A stretch of 64,000 bases of DNA, from contig MNCI01022125.1 in the NCBI GenBank assembly GCA_015680685.1, positions 366,793-430,792 of the forward strand. The letters are read 5' to 3'. Within the stretch, counting starts at the first letter, position 1. Every line of letters starts with the position of its first letter. Positions 20,464 through 33,800 of this stretch are shown here, in pieces. This DNA comes from Gnetum montanum (lineage: Eukaryota > Streptophyta > Gnetopsida > Gnetales > Gnetaceae). The notes under the pieces were generated by a model. The model had not been told where the DNA came from. It was given only the letters and a program-made list of their open reading frames with translations, and searched no databases. The position numbers and the translations under genes are program-made.

Positions 20464-20997
20464 ATGTTAACGCATACCATCACTGATTGGATCAAGGAGG
20501 GCCATCTTCCCAGGAAATTCTCTGATCCTGGAAGTCCCTTGATTTATCTCCAAGTTGCCGGGAATGAACCTTGTAAAGCTCTTCTGGACTTAGGTTCCGG
20601 AGTCAACTTGATATCGCAAGAAATGTATAAAGCCTGGAAGTTGCCTCCACTAAAGAAGAGCAATATTTTCTTAGAGCTGGTTGACCAGTCCATCACTATT
20701 CCCTTGGGACTAGTGGAGGACATCGTTAACACTGTATGTGGTTGGTCATACCCAGCTAATTTCCTAGTGATACAAGTTAACAATGACAAAGGGGACTTCC
20801 CAATAATAACGGGAAGGGCATGGCTAAGTACTGTGAATGCATGCCTAGGAAACCACGATCTTTCCCTAGAAATATCTAAGGAAAACACTTGTGGGAAGAT
20901 CGAGAAGAAGAAAGTTCCATGCATCACATACAGTGATATAGGGGGTGATGGCGTACAAGAATGTTCAACATTGGTTGCATGCAACCAGTGTGCATAA
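20464..20997 (+). pseudogene. Protease of element A
   Basis: Retropepsin-like aspartic protease of the Athila lineage that cleaves the polyprotein. The active site reads LLDLGSGVNLIS; DLG at this place is characteristic of Athila proteases. The second motif is ITGRAWLSTVNA. Unlike most of the nest, this domain is open over 178 codons. It ends EENTCG...CNQCA-like at a stop, where a complete element would run on into RT. Element C carries the same domain in decayed form (about 34480-34061). Confidence 0.82.
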
Positions 20998-21093
20998 GAA
21001 ATCAACATACAAAAGTGCTTGTATGTAGCAACCACACAACAAGAGAGCACCTAGTGGCTGACAGCTAATCATGAGAGCAATTCACCAACATGC

Positions 21094-21294
21094 ATGGAAC
21101 TAATTGGGGGACCAACTTGCAGCCACATCGAAAGCATAGATACACTGGAGCAAGAGTGTCGCCAATTTTCAACCGTTAACCTGAAAACATCAATTGGAAG
21201 AAGTTGGACACTTTTAAAAAATTCAAACAAGCGCTCATTATTTCGGATCTCTCCCTTTCAATTCAGTCATGGGGGAGATGGCCACCTATGCTGA
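21094..21294 (+). pseudogene. Pol remnant of element A: pre-RT linker fused to integrase tail
   Basis: The first part (GPTCSHIESIDTLEQECRQF...TLLKNSNKRS) matches the linker between protease and RT in element C (SINSIDTLEKVHCQL, near 33919-33750). It then passes directly to LFRISPFQFSHGGDGHLC, which matches the sequence after the integrase in F (CSIFRISSFPPSRGGDPHPC). So about 2.9 kb of RT, RNase H and integrase is missing at one point near 21235. The remaining reading frame is open through the join. Confidence 0.8.
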
Positions 21295-22688
21295 TCAATT
21301 AAGGCCCTCAGTTTCTTTTTCAGTTTTTGTTTTACACATTTTTGTTTTACAAATTTCTTAACTTTTTTTGTTTTTTGTTTTACAACATCGTTTATACTCT
21401 TTCATTTCTTTGTGTGTTTGTTTATTTTTTTTGATTCATCACTGAATAAGTGCTCCTGATGGTGGTATGAACTATATTCTATTGATTACTAATGTTTGGT
21501 TTTTATCTTTGAGTTATGATGTTGATACTAAGGTATGGTTCTTTTGATATAACAGGCAATGTGTCCACGTCATCCATGCATCCATGAATTTCTATGATCT
21601 CTCTTGGCTTGAAAATGTACAGTCCATTTCTTAATAATAAGAACTATCAACGAATTTGTGACTGAGTATTTCTCAAACTACGGAAGGACTCGAGGATTGA
21701 AAAGGGTATGACTTCAAGGGGATTTGATGCATTTGTGCTAGCCATTCTCTTGGGTGCTTGGATGTTTTCTTCTTGAGTTTTTCTTAACATTATGACGTCT
21801 CCATTATCGGGAAGCTGAGCTAATAAAAATAATAAGTCTTTGCATGGTGTGGTTCTCACACAAAAAAAAAAGAAAAAAAGAAAGAAGTGAGAATTCAAAG
21901 CACACCCCTTAGATGAAATAATCATTTGGGCTACAAGTACTAGTTATGGAACTAAATAAAAATATTCCCTCTAACTAAGGCCCTTCCTCACTTCTGACCT
22001 TCTCCTCTTTTGTTTCATCAGAATGGTGGTAGCTCTTTAGCGGAAGCATCCTTGCTACTTCAAGTGGATGGATTGGCCAAGTGTATTAATGTGAAGTCAC
22101 TAAAGGTGGTTTGTTTGAGGCTGGATTTGGAATGAGATCTACTTAGTCACATTAACCACACATACACAAGGGGCTGTACACCACCTTTTTCTTGAGACCC
22201 CATTCCATTCTCTTCTTTCCATCACTCTTTCTCCATTTTTTCACCTCATTGTCGGTTGTATTAGTAGTCCATATTTTGGTTGATGCATTGTTTTATTTTT
22301 GGTAAATTCTTGTGGTTAAGATTTTAACTTTTGTTTCCAAATGACATTTCTAGAGCCTACGAACTCTTTGAATGTGGGATTGTCAGAGCATTAAGGGCAT
22401 GAGCCTACTTTGGGGAGGACCCACTGACATTCCTATTTGGTTCATTAGTTAATTTCTTTTTCCTAAACATTTTTGCAATCAACATCTATTTTGTTCATCT
22501 CCATCTTTAACATCCATTTTATCAGTATTACCATTGTTTCTTTTTCTCCATCTTTCTTATTCCTTATCTTTTTCCATTCTCTCAGTACCAGAGGTTCGCT
22601 CTCAGTCATGGGGGTCCTGGTCCAAATTTTTCAATTTTCTCTTAACCCCTACACCTCGGGTAGTCACCAGTATTATATCTCCAGATCC
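21295..22688 (+). other. Conserved non-coding spacer of element A
   Basis: No gene. It carries the family's blocks in order: T-rich tract (21310-21385), GATTGAAAAGGGTATGACTT (21697-21716), GCATGGTGTGGTTCTCAC (21842-21859), AATTCAAAGCACACCCCTTA (21892-21911), CTTTGGGGAGGACCCACTG (22408-22426), and the second polypurine-like motif CTCAGTCATGGGGGT (22601-22615). Confidence 0.75.
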
Positions 22689-23368
22689 NNNNNNNNNNNN
22701 NNNNNNNNNNNNNNNNNNNNNNNNNNNNNNNNNNNNNNNNNNNNNNNNNNNNNNNNNNNNNNNNNNNNNNNNNNNNNNNNNNNNNNNNNNNNNNNNNNNN
22801 NNNNNNNNNNNNNNNNNNNNNNNNNNNNNNNNNNNNNNNNNNNNNNNNNNNNNNNNNNNNNNNNNNNNNNNNNNNNNNNNNNNNNNNNNNNNNNNNNNNN
22901 NNNNNNNNNNNNNNNNNNNNNNNNNNNNNNNNNNNNNNNNNNNNNNNNNNNNNNNNNNNNNNNNNNNNNNNNNNNNNNNNNNNNNNNNNNNNNNNNNNNN
23001 NNNNNNNNNNNNNNNNNNNNNNNNNNNNNNNNNNNNNNNNNNNNNNNNNNNNNNNNNNNNNNNNNNNNNNNNNNNNNNNNNNNNNNNNNNNNNNNNNNNN
23101 NNNNNNNNNNNNNNNNNNNNNNNNNNNNNNNNNNNNNNNNNNNNNNNNNNNNNNNNNNNNNNNNNNNNNNNNNNNNNNNNNNNNNNNNNNNNNNNNNNNN
23201 NNNNNNNNNNNNNNNNNNNNNNNNNNNNNNNNNNNNNNNNNNNNNNNNNNNNNNNNNNNNNNNNNNNNNNNNNNNNNNNNNNNNNNNNNNNNNNNNNNNN
23301 NNNNNNNNNNNNNNNNNNNNNNNNNNNNNNNNNNNNNNNNNNNNNNNNNNNNNNNNNNNNNNNNNNNN
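22689..23368. other. Assembly gap (680 N)
   Basis: Run of N inside element A, covering the end of its internal region and the start of its 3' LTR. True length is unknown. Confidence 0.99.
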
Positions 23369-23870
23369 TGGACTAAGCTAAATAGGATTTAATTAATGTT
23401 AAATGTTCAAATGCTTTCTTAGATAATTAATCTCTCAACCCTTTGCTCTCCTAGTTAAGTGCATTCAATACGATTGCTTTGAGCACGTGTGTAACGCTTG
23501 GTAACCCAGTAATGAGTAGCATTTTGTAATCCTAGTAGTGTTGTACTAGTTCAAGGTGTGTACGGTAAGTGGGGATGGATACTAATGCTAGGACCATTAG
23601 ACCTTAGTTAATTAAAGTTAGTCATTTAGTCTCTTCACCCTTCACCTCTTAGCATAGGCGTTAAAAAGATAAAAGACATAAAAATCATATACCTTAGACT
23701 TACTTAACCATACAACCGTGACAATACAAGTAAGTCTAGGAAGACAACGATTGATTAACCTTAAGTGTTTCATTAGGGCACGTAAGCACTTAGTCCTTGG
23801 AGTTCGACTAGATCACGCGTGCACGCTCGTATTCATATGGTTGAGTGTAGGGGTACCTCTCCACTCATTA
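23369..23870 (+). repeat. 3' LTR of element A, right part
   Basis: Near-identical to 17279-17779. It ends CCACTCATTA, where the last-but-one base has changed from C to T, followed by the GATCC duplication. By length its start would fall near 23076, within the gap. Confidence 0.92.
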
Positions 23871-25200
23871 GATCCTTAAAGTTGGACTTCATTCGAAGGT
23901 GGAGCCTAACGCTGGAACTCTTTAATGATAAATACCAAAATTATTTAAGAGTCTTAAACTTGAGGAAATAAATTTAGCGATGAAGACAAGAAAGTTATGA
24001 GTCCCTTGATGTAGTAATGGATAAATATTATTCACTCTTTTACATATAGGTAGGGCATGATTTCTTCCATATTGAATAACTTAGGAAAATAATTGATGGG
24101 TTAAGAAACAAAATAAGAGAAACTATTTGGGTTTTTACATAGGAAAAATTATCCAAAATGAGAGCCCATCACATCTAGAGAATCATTGATCAAGTGCGGA
24201 AGGAAGAGGAAGAACTATGAAAAAGAGAATCTACAAAGGAATATAATAGAGATACATTTATGCATAAGAAGGATGTTCAAGTTTGTGAGATGCTCAAAGA
24301 AGTTCCAACAAAAGAAGTGATTCAAGGAAAGACTTTGCCCATACAAAAATCTATCTCTAATAATGCAACAAAAGTTGAAAAAATATGATAGATTTTGTAG
24401 ATTAAAAGTTTCAAAAAACATTAAAGATACTTAAAGAGAAGATGCAGTAAGCATTAGCTAAAGAAAAGAATCAAAAGAAAAGGAAAGAAGCATGATGTGA
24501 CACATACAAGTATAAGGTAAAAGCTAATATATAGAAGAGGTTGTTGATTCAAGTTGAGAATAAGATGATGGATGTAACCTTTGTTAATATGAATATCCCA
24601 AGGGATGTTGACCTATCATCACCCACGTACATAAGTCAAGGCTATATGCACTAAATTTGAAATTTGTGAAAAGAGAAATGCTTAAGAGATTGCCTTGTCC
24701 ACAAGGTTATTACCACCACACCTATCGATAACAATCATACTATCCAAGTGGGATTTATCCTCAACCTCAAGAGAAAGATCATTAGTAATGGCAAGACTTG
24801 CAATCATGGGGGGTGCTACAAGCAAGGCAACAATATTCGTATAAATAATTGGATCCATATGGATACTATGTTCAATAGTTTATTTCACTAGGGATGCTAC
24901 TACTTATGCATCTTACCACTACTACTAAACAAAGTGTCACAAATAAGCAACTCCATATTCGGAATCACCTTCTTACAAACCACATTCTCAATAGTCTCAT
25001 AATTTACTACCTCCAGTTTAACCAAAACCATTATACGGAGAGTTGTCAACTCAGCCTCAACAAAAGAATGCAACATGAGCTATAAACATGTAAAGAAAAT
25101 GTAATGCTAACAAATATAAATGCAAATCTAGGAAATGTCCTTTTCTCATGAAAAATGTAGAAAGAATTAATATGTCTACAATTTCATCTTGACTGAAGTA
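23871..25200 (+). pseudogene. gag of element B, continued
   Basis: Capsid core resumes after A: LKLDFIRRWSLTLELFNDKYQNYLR is in frame with the part left of A. It continues through GHDFFHIE..LRKIIDGLRNKIRET and KEEEEL.KRESTKEYNRD to the Pro/Gln/Tyr tail (ELSTQPQQKNAT near 25037-25072). It is riddled with stops and small indels. After about 25200 no homology to gag, protease or pol remains. Confidence 0.78.
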
Positions 25201-26108
25201 AGAGACTATTGTTGTGGCTCTAGCCCTAGCTTCTAAATATCTTTAATTTTTCATGGGAAGTTCATGTCATTTTCTTATCAAAGGGCTTCTAAACATGCTA
25301 ACTCATAATTTGTAGATCTAATTTCTATCATTTCAAATTTTTCAAGGTTATGAAGTTGAGCTCTTAGTTGTTGAGGAGACATAATAGATCATGTAAGTTT
25401 TGTGAACATTATGATATTAAGAACTAGAGTAAATCTAATGATTTTAGACATATTTTAGGATTTTTGTAGAGGTAATTTGGGATTTTTTTAGATTGATGCA
25501 CTTATGTTGAAATGATGAAATCTTTTTTATTATTATCATCATCATCCTAGCTTTGTCTCAAAAAAATAGGATTAGTTATTTTATTATGCAATCATAATAA
25601 AACACTAATCTGTTTATGGCTAATTTAATACCAATTTGTATGTGTTAATCATTTATGTAAGAACATTGATTTGGGGAGGATGGGGTTGTTAAGGTGAACC
25701 ACAAACTAAAAAATTGTGAAGTTATATATTTGATAATTAACAATTTAGAAGATACAATTAAACTGACAATTTGATGAATTTTTTGATGTGGGATATTTTT
25801 CATTCGTTTAATATCATCACTGTGATGTGTAAATTTTTGAATCTTGCAAAGAAACTTTTGAATCTTGCAATTTACTAATTTTGAAATTAGAAAATTATGT
25901 TTTCCAATTTAGGAATTATTCTATTAATTGTAATTTGAGGCTTTTTGCCAAATCAATGAAACTCTTGATTAGACAATCACTTTTGACCATAATAATTATT
26001 TTTCTTTCAATTTCTAATGAAACACAAAATACCTAAGAATGGTTAGGAACTAAATCAAATTTTCTATGACTTTTTAAAAATTTAATAAATAACCCTTGAT
26101 GATTATAG
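25201..26108 (+). other. Short spacer of element B
   Basis: AT-rich, no gene. The block GATTTGGGGAGGATGGGGTTG (first 20 bases 25668-25687) is the decayed equivalent of the conserved spacer motif in A, C, D and F. Pol is absent between gag and this point. Confidence 0.6.
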
Positions 26109-28104
26109 ATGGCTCCAAAGAGAAATCTTGCAGCCATAGGACCATTACGTCTAAGAGAAAAAGGACTAAGAGGAGAACATGATAGAGGGCAATGAAGAAA
26201 TCAACCACAATAGCCATAGGTAGAGGAGTAAGAGACACACTTGCATTCCATTCATCAACCAACATCTTAGACATATTAGTTAGCACATGCTGAAGCATTT
26301 GTACCTCTTGCTCCAAAAGTGTTAAGACATGTTACTCTTTTCCAAGGTCATGTGAAAGCAATAAGTGAAAATTAATTATGTACAGTGTCATTATGGAGCT
26401 AAATTTGAGGACATTCTTAGAATTTTCATCTTATGAAGTAGGAGAAAAATTACAAGTTTCACCATTCTGGCCCACAATTTCTATAAAATAGTGAATGGTA
26501 CCTAAGAGAGGTCTACCAATTTTTGCAGAAAAAACAAGAAGCTACTATAGTAAAGATTGAAGATGTCATAGTATCATAATCAGTAGCAGTAAGTCTTATA
26601 GCTATTAGGCCACTAAAGATTAACACAAAAATAGTTCCAATTTCATCTTGTTCAGTTCTAACAACTCGCAAGTTATGATTGCAAAGAGCCTATAGATATG
26701 ACAAAAAGGAATATGGTTTCTTGTCATTGCCAAAGAAAATCTACTTTGAGATAGGAACATATCATTTATATGCTACGATGCATTTGAATAGGATATCCAC
26801 ATATGCAGCGTGAGGTAATGCTATACTTAGTGACAAATGTTAAGCAAATTTATCACACCTCCTCTGTTGTAGATTTAAAGAGAAATAATTAGGTAAACTA
26901 ACGTTGTTATTTCCTTGCTTACTTAGGAAGATATGTAGAAGAGTTGGAATTTTGGATATACTAATCATACATTTAGAAGGGCTCTCGATACATCCTATGC
27001 TAAAATGATAAAGCATGTACCTACAAGAAAAGATCAAGTAGAAGCTTCATTAAGAGCATTAATAGAGATAGCTCAAGTAGCAAAAAGTAGTGGTATAGGT
27101 TCTAATATCCACATCTCACTAAAAGAAGTAGAAGACTATTGACCAGAAGAATTAGCAAAGACTATAAGTTAGGAAACAAGGAATGCAACTAGGATGTTCC
27201 AAGTTAGAGAAAATTAGTAAGAGATCTCATTAGACCTTATAATTAGAATAGTTTCAGTTAATATTACAAGAGACAATCAAAGTATCCATATCTCTAGAAA
27301 TGCTACCACATTTGAAGTCACACTAGAAACAGGCAAAGGAGCTACTGTGATTATGAAGAAACATGAAGGAGAGCACAAAGCTATAGAACTTATGGCTAAC
27401 CACAACAAAGATGATTTTAATGTCCATGTAGTGCCTCCAGTTGATTTTAATGAATTGTATGATGCTCAAATAATACTTGAAACCAAAGACAAAGGAAAGA
27501 AATTAATGGATGAAAATCAACATGAAGATGCATTAGAATGATCGATATAGAAATGATACATAATCCAAGATATTTTTGATATTCTTAAGAATATCACTAC
27601 AACCTAGTTTGAAATGATCTCTAGCAAGGAAAAGTTGGTCATTGTAGAATCTAGACTACAACATGCTGAGTTAGAAATTAAAAGATTGCAAGATGAGCTA
27701 GCTCAACATAGAATTCAAACATAGGACCCTACAAGACATAATACATTGGACTAATTGGAATAGATCAGAATACAACAAGTCAATTAGCTTATGAAGAAAC
27801 AACACTAGTTGGCGATGGACAAAGATAAAGCAATGTGAAATGCTTCAACTATAGATGCAAAAACCTATGTTCATGGCAAAGTCATTGCTTCTTTAAGAAA
27901 TGAAAACATAAAATTTAGTGCTAATAATTGAAGATTCGTTAATGTTAAGAAAAAAATTAGCTGGAAAAAAGCCTAAATCATCTAAGAAAATAGATTGCTA
28001 GAGTTAGCCTAGATATTAATAAACTGACTAGAAAAAATAAACATAAATCAATGGAGGAAGTCCATGTAAGTTGTTATAAGTGTCCTATTGAAATTAGTGC
28101 ATGA
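26109..28104 (+). pseudogene. 3' ORF of element B, first part
   Basis: Starts MAPKRNLAAIGPL, matching the starts of the 3' ORFs of F and D. The central domain is recognisable (VKIEDVIVS, then SLPKKIYFEIGTYHL against F's SLPQLLFLEIEKRF). The coiled-coil part (about 27060-28104) includes FDILKNITTT and LQHAELEIKRLQDELAQ, aligned with F's FDLPNNITAT and LEAAQAACQRLVMEVAQ. It is cut by element C after PIEISA; the frame resumes at 38011 as WENETKKHEKVKEYFR, matching F's TWKNEALKFEKIKNHYR. Many stops, mostly TAG and TGA. Not recognised outside this family; function unknown. Confidence 0.75.
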
Positions 28105-28951
28105 TGATGAGTGGCGAGGTACCCCTATGCCCAACCATATGAATACGAGTGTTCACACGTGATTTGATCGAAATCCAAGGATTAAGTGCTTATGTGCTTA
28201 CACAGAACAAGGATGGGTTATGCGATCATTGTCTTCCCAAGCTTACTTGTAAGGCATAATTGTATGGTGAAGTAAACTTGAGGTATATGATTTTTATGCT
28301 TTTTATGTTTTATGTTCTTGGTGCTTAAAATAGGGAAATGAAATAATTTAGTAACTAATTTGATTTAACTAGTTAACTATTCTCTAATTAGTCCTAACAC
28401 TAGCATTCGTTCCCACTCTCTGGACACATCCTAAACCAGTGTAACACTACTGGGGTTACCAAATGCTAGTCGTTACTAGGTTACCAAGTGTTCCATGTAT
28501 GCTCGAAGTGTTCATGCTGAGTGTGCTACTTTGTTGGTAATTAATAATTCAATAGAAATAACCTTGATTAACTAATGAGAGTATCAAATAATAGTAAATA
28601 ACATTACATGAAATAATTAATCTATTCTGAATGTTGTAAGGTTTTATCACAAAGTTCATCTTTATTTCAGGTCACAAGGTGTGCTCAGATACACAATGCT
28701 TGAATAAAGATCCATTCACTTTATGACTCCTATTGCAGGCACTCAGAAATAATTTTAACTTTGGAAGGGAAAAACTGCAAGAGTTCGGTTAAGGGATTAA
28801 AAACTAATACCAAACCAAGTATCCTGGTCTCTTATTTATACACAACGAGACAGGCTCTGACATCGCATGTTTGATATCGCTTCGGCATCTCCGATATCAC
28901 GTATCTGATATCGGGGGTCCGATATCAAGGATTTGATATCGAGACTCATCA
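28105..28951 (-). repeat. 3' LTR of element C
   Basis: Minus strand TGATGAGTCTCG to CCACTCATCA, 847 bp. It has a dense array of GATATC dyads (28870-28943) just upstream of the minus-strand TATAAATAAGAG (28832-28843). Confidence 0.92.
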
Positions 28952-30880
28952 TACCCCCATGACTAAATGAAGACTTGTCCTCGAGTTCCTTACAAAATAT
29001 TGGAAAGGTATGGGATTATTGATTGAAGGACAATTGACGGTAACATGGAATGACAAACTCAAAGTGCTAAGTGAATGGATCAACAAACGTATTACAACAT
29101 TAGTGTTCATAATCGTTGTGGTGAACACCATACATAGATGACATCCAGACCCTCATTTGACAGCTTGACAAGAGAGAGAGAGAAAAGAAAATGAGGCGTG
29201 TTGCTATTGATGTCAAAAATGTGCACACTGTTGTTCATCCATGGCCACATGACCAAGCTTAATCCTTGCATAAATGCTCTTACTCCAGTCCATCCTTAGT
29301 GCTTCCTCCTATCCCAGTCCATTATTCATGTGATCACCATTTGCACACACAACATAGTCACAAATTAACAAGGGTAGATAAGATATAATGTAATTGATAC
29401 CTTGCCTCAATATGAAGTACATTGGTATGGCAAATACTAGGTTAAAGGTTTGTAAGTGATCACTACCCAAGGTGTAGGGGTGAAATAAGTAATGGAATGG
29501 AAAAATTTGCGACAAGCTCCCACAACTAAGAGTGAACCTCCGGTAGTAATAGGATGGAAAATGAAAGAACAAGGAAGATTAAAGAAATAACAACTGTGAA
29601 GCCAATAAAACAAAAAAAAAATGGGTTTCATGGATGGGATGAATCAAAAAATAGTTGAGTGCAAGAAATTTTTAAGGGAAAGAACTTAACAATTGCACCA
29701 AAAAGGAATGCCAGTGGATCCTCCCCAAAGCAGGCTCATGCCCTTTTATGCCTTGACAAACCCACAGACAAAAGAGTCTGTAGGCTCTTAGGAATGATAT
29801 TTGGAAGTAATAGTTAAGAATTCACCCACAAGAATTTACCAAAGAATAACAATGCGTTGACCAAGATATAGACTACTCATAAAATTGGCAATGGGGTGGA
29901 ATATGGAAAGTAATAAGGAAAGAGAGAATGGAATGGAATGGAATCTCAAAATCAAGGTTGTGTAAAGTCCCTTGTGTAGTATGTGATTAAGGTGACTTAA
30001 TAAAATTTAGCCCAAATCCAGATTAAAACTAACCACATCTAGTGACCTCGCATCAACACACTTGAACAACCTATCCTCTTGAAGCAACAAGAATGCTTCC
30101 ACAAAATAACCACCATTCCAAAAGGAGAAGAATAGAGAAGTAGGAAGTGAGGAAGGGCCTTAGTTAGAGGGAACCTTCAAGCATGGGTAACATGTCTTTC
30201 TAGTGCCATAACTAGTGCGTATAGCCCATGTTCCTTTATTGTGTCTAAGGGGTGTGCTTTGAATTCGCACCAGTTTTTTTTTTTTTTGAGTGGGAACCAC
30301 ACCATGCAAAGACTTATTTGATTTATTCAACCTCCTGGTATTAGTTGTCAGCGGAATGGCAGAAAACCTATGAAAAACATCCAAGTACCCAAGAGAATAG
30401 CCAGCACAAATGCATCGCATCCCCTTGAAGTCACACCCTTTTCAATCCATTTAAATCTTTCCTTGGTTTGAGAGTATCAAGCCACAACTTCATTAATAGG
30501 TTTGATTAGAAAAAGGGATAGTACATTCCCAAAACAAAGGGAGACTATAGAGTTGAATGGGTGAATGGATGACGTGGATTCATTGCCTGTTTTATCAAAA
30601 GAAACCATATCTTAGCATGAACATTCAAAGTCAAAGGTAAAAAACCAAACATTAGCAAGCAACACTATTATAGTACAATCCACCATCATGAGCACTTATT
30701 ATGTGACGAGTGAAAATAAATTAAACAAACAAAGAAATAGAAAAAATGTTAACGATGGTGTAAAACAAAAACAAGTAAACATAAAAAATGTGTAAAACAA
30801 AAAGGATAAAATAAACTGAGGACTTCGAATAGTTAGCATTGGTGGTTGTCTCGCCTACGACTAAGTTGGAAGGAGGAGAT
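28952..30880 (-). other. Spacer and polypurine tract of element C
   Basis: Non-coding. On the minus strand: T-rich tract (30810-30720), GCATGGTGTGGTTCCCAC (30307-30290), AATTCAAAGCACACCCCTTA (30265-30246), CTTTGGGGAGGATCCACTG (29730-29712), a second polypurine-like site (29531-29518), then the polypurine tract TCATGGGGGTA (28962-28952) against the LTR. Only about 570 bp separate the second site from the LTR, so there is no room for a 3' ORF. Confidence 0.8.
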
Positions 30881-33800
30881 CTAAAATAATGAGCAAGGTT
30901 GTCCATCTATAGAGGTAGTGTTAGTACTGGCTATTTTGGGTGCATGGAAGGGTTTGGTTTGTTGAATGTTGAATAATAATTTCTTATTCGGGCTTCCAGG
31001 TTTATAGATCATCATCGCTCCTAAAGAAAAAGTTTCATGAATGATATAAGGTCCTTCCCACGACATTTGAAATTTAGTTCGTTGTGGCACATGTGCAGGA
31101 TTCCAATAAAGAACCTTATCTCCTGGTTGGTATTTGACTTTTCTAATTTTCAAGTCATGATGTTGTTTGTTGAAGGCCTTGTGCAATTCGTTGGATGACA
31201 GGGCGGCTAACCGATTCTCATCTAGTACATTAAGATTCATTAACCATTCCTTTTGCACTAGATTGAGGTCAAGGTTAAGGTCACATACTGTAGATAGTGT
31301 ACGAAGCTTAGCTTGGATAGGAAGTGTTGGAAGTTTACCATACACTAACTCATAGGGAGAATAACCTATAGGGAGTTTCCATGTGGAGCGGAAGGCCCAA
31401 AGAGTGTCATTCAGTTTGGTGCTCCAGTCTCTCCTATATTTGCTAATGGTTCATGTCAAAAATTTTGTAATTTCCCTATTGGTGACTTTAACTTGACCAT
31501 TCACTTGAGGATGATATGGTAAAGTTAGTTTATGCTCAACTCCTAAGCATTCCATCAACTTCCAAAAAGTCACACTTGTAAAGTGTGTACCATTATCAAA
31601 AATAAGTGCATGAGCCACTCCAAACCTATTTACAATTTGCTGTTGAACAAATCATGCAACGGTAGATGATGTACAGTTTGTAACAGTGGCTGCTTCTGCC
31701 CACTTTGTAAAATAGTCAACAACAACAACAATGTATGTTTTTCCATTAGACATTAGTGTAATAGGCCCCATAAAATCAATTCCCCATATGTCAAAGGGTT
31801 CTAAGGGTTGAATCCATTATTGTGGATCCTCCATTCTAGCAGTTATTCCCCCATCACATTGGCATTGCTCACAAGATTGGACAAAATAATGGGTGTCTCA
31901 AAATAATGTAGGCAAAATTTTAATGGTTGTTCATCTCCCAGCATAATGACCCCCACAAGGGCCCTCATGAGCATCTTGGAGAATTTGCAATTGATTTGTG
32001 TCGGGAACACACCATTAGACCAAGCCATCAGGACATACCTTCTAAAGGTGCCCATTGATTTCCATGAAGTATTTGACTTGGTGGAAAAATTGTTGTTTCT
32101 TTTTAACATCTAGCCCTTGTGGTGTTTCTTACGTGAGAAGATAAGTAAGAATGTTGCTGTACCAACTTGTATTTGTGGGTGATTGATTGTTTATTACACC
32201 TGCAAAGAGGAGTTCATCAAGGAAGTGATCAGAAATTGGGTATTTGTCCTCTTTTTTGTCCCATCGCAATCGAGATAAATGATCAACAACGACATTCTTG
32301 ATGCCTTTACGATTGATCATCGTAAGATCTAACTCTTGCAAAATCATGAGCCATCGTATGATGCGAGGGCTCACCTTTGGTTTATTCATAAGGAACCAAA
32401 TTGCACTATTATCCATGAGTAAAAATATTTTATAGCCTAATACATAGTGCCTAAATTTTTCTAGTGCAAACACCACAGCCATTAATTCTCTTTCTATTGT
32501 GGTGTAGTTGAGTTGTGCACCAACAATACTTCGACTTGCACAATGAATGTAATAGGGATGTTTTTGGTCATCTAACTATGTAAGTACAGCTCCTCAAGCA
32601 AAATTGGATGTGTCAGTCATTATATGGAAAGGTTTGGACCAGTTAGGAGCTTGTAGAATGGGTGTTTTTACAAGGTTATGCTTAAAGGTTTGGAAAGCTA
32701 ACTCACATTCCTTGGTCCATTCAAAGGATACATCCTTCTTCGTTAGTTTTACCAATGGTTTTGCATTCTTTGAAAAGTTCTTGATGAATCATCTATAATA
32801 ACTAGTATGTCCAAGGAATGATTGTAAGTCTTTTATAGTTTCAGGTTGACGAGTGATTCCCTAGATGACTTTAATTTTTTCAGGATCTACCTCCATCCCT
32901 GTTTGTGAAATTTTATGCCTTAATACAATTCCCTCTTGGACCATTAAGTGCCTTTTTTGCCAATTCAGCCTTAGGTTGGTTTCAAGACATTGTTTTAGTA
33001 CTTGCTCTAATCGGTCCAATGCTTGTTCAAAGTCCGCTCCGTAGGTGGAGAAATCATCCATAAAAACGTCCACACCATTCCCTATTTGCTACTTGAATAT
33101 ATTAAGAACCTGACATTGAAATGTTGCTTGGCCATTATACAAGCCAAATGACATTTTCTTATATGTAAATGTTCCCCAAGGACTTGTGAATGTAGTCTTG
33201 GCTTGGTCTTCTAGTGCTATTTGAATTTGGTTGTACCCATTGTAACTATCCAGAAAACTATAATAGAAATGCCCTGCGATGGTATCTAAGACTTGGTCAA
33301 TGAATGACAATGGGAAATGGTCTTTAAATGTTGCCATGTTCAACAGCCTAAATTCTATACACACCCTCCATTTACCTTCCTTTTTAGGCACAATGACTAA
33401 TGGATTAATCCATTCAGTATCAGCAATGGGGTAGATGAACCTGGCCTTCAGAAGTTGTTCAATTTTTTCTTTAACTACTTGCTTAAGCTTTGGGTTTAGT
33501 CGTCTCTAAAGTTGTCATCAAGGCTTCATAGAGGGGTTAGTGTAGATTCTATGTTGGAATATCCTAGGATTTATTTTGGTTAATTTGGGATATGACCAAG
33601 CAAATTCTCTCGATCATTTTTTTACCATCTTCAATAGTTTTTCTTTTTGTTGAGGAGCAAGCTTAGCATTAATGATTATCGATTTTCCATTCTTGAGAAA
33701 TGTATACGTCATATTGGTGGGTAACGATTTTAACTCAAGGGGCTTTTGCTTAAACTCATTAGGGATTTTCAACTTCCCCCAGTTGATATTTTTGATGTTA

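Larger units (their letters stand above)
16985..23870 (+). mobile_element. Element A: Athila-like retrotransposon lacking RT to integrase
   Basis: Complete insertion with perfect 5-bp duplications GATCC (16980-16984 and 23871-23875). 5' LTR 16985-17779, primer site, gag, protease, a short fused pol remnant, spacer, N gap, 3' LTR ending 23870. RT, RNase H and integrase are deleted. If the gap size is right, only about 0.5 kb separates the second polypurine-like motif from the 3' LTR, too little for a 3' ORF. It would need proteins from another element to move. Confidence 0.9.

Noticed and set aside
22473-23381. Long open frames through the first N run
   Set aside because: Ns read as open codons; the visible ends are spacer and LTR sequence.
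23369-23870. Solo LTR
   Set aside because: The GATCC duplication pairs it with the LTR at 16985, so it is the 3' LTR of element A.
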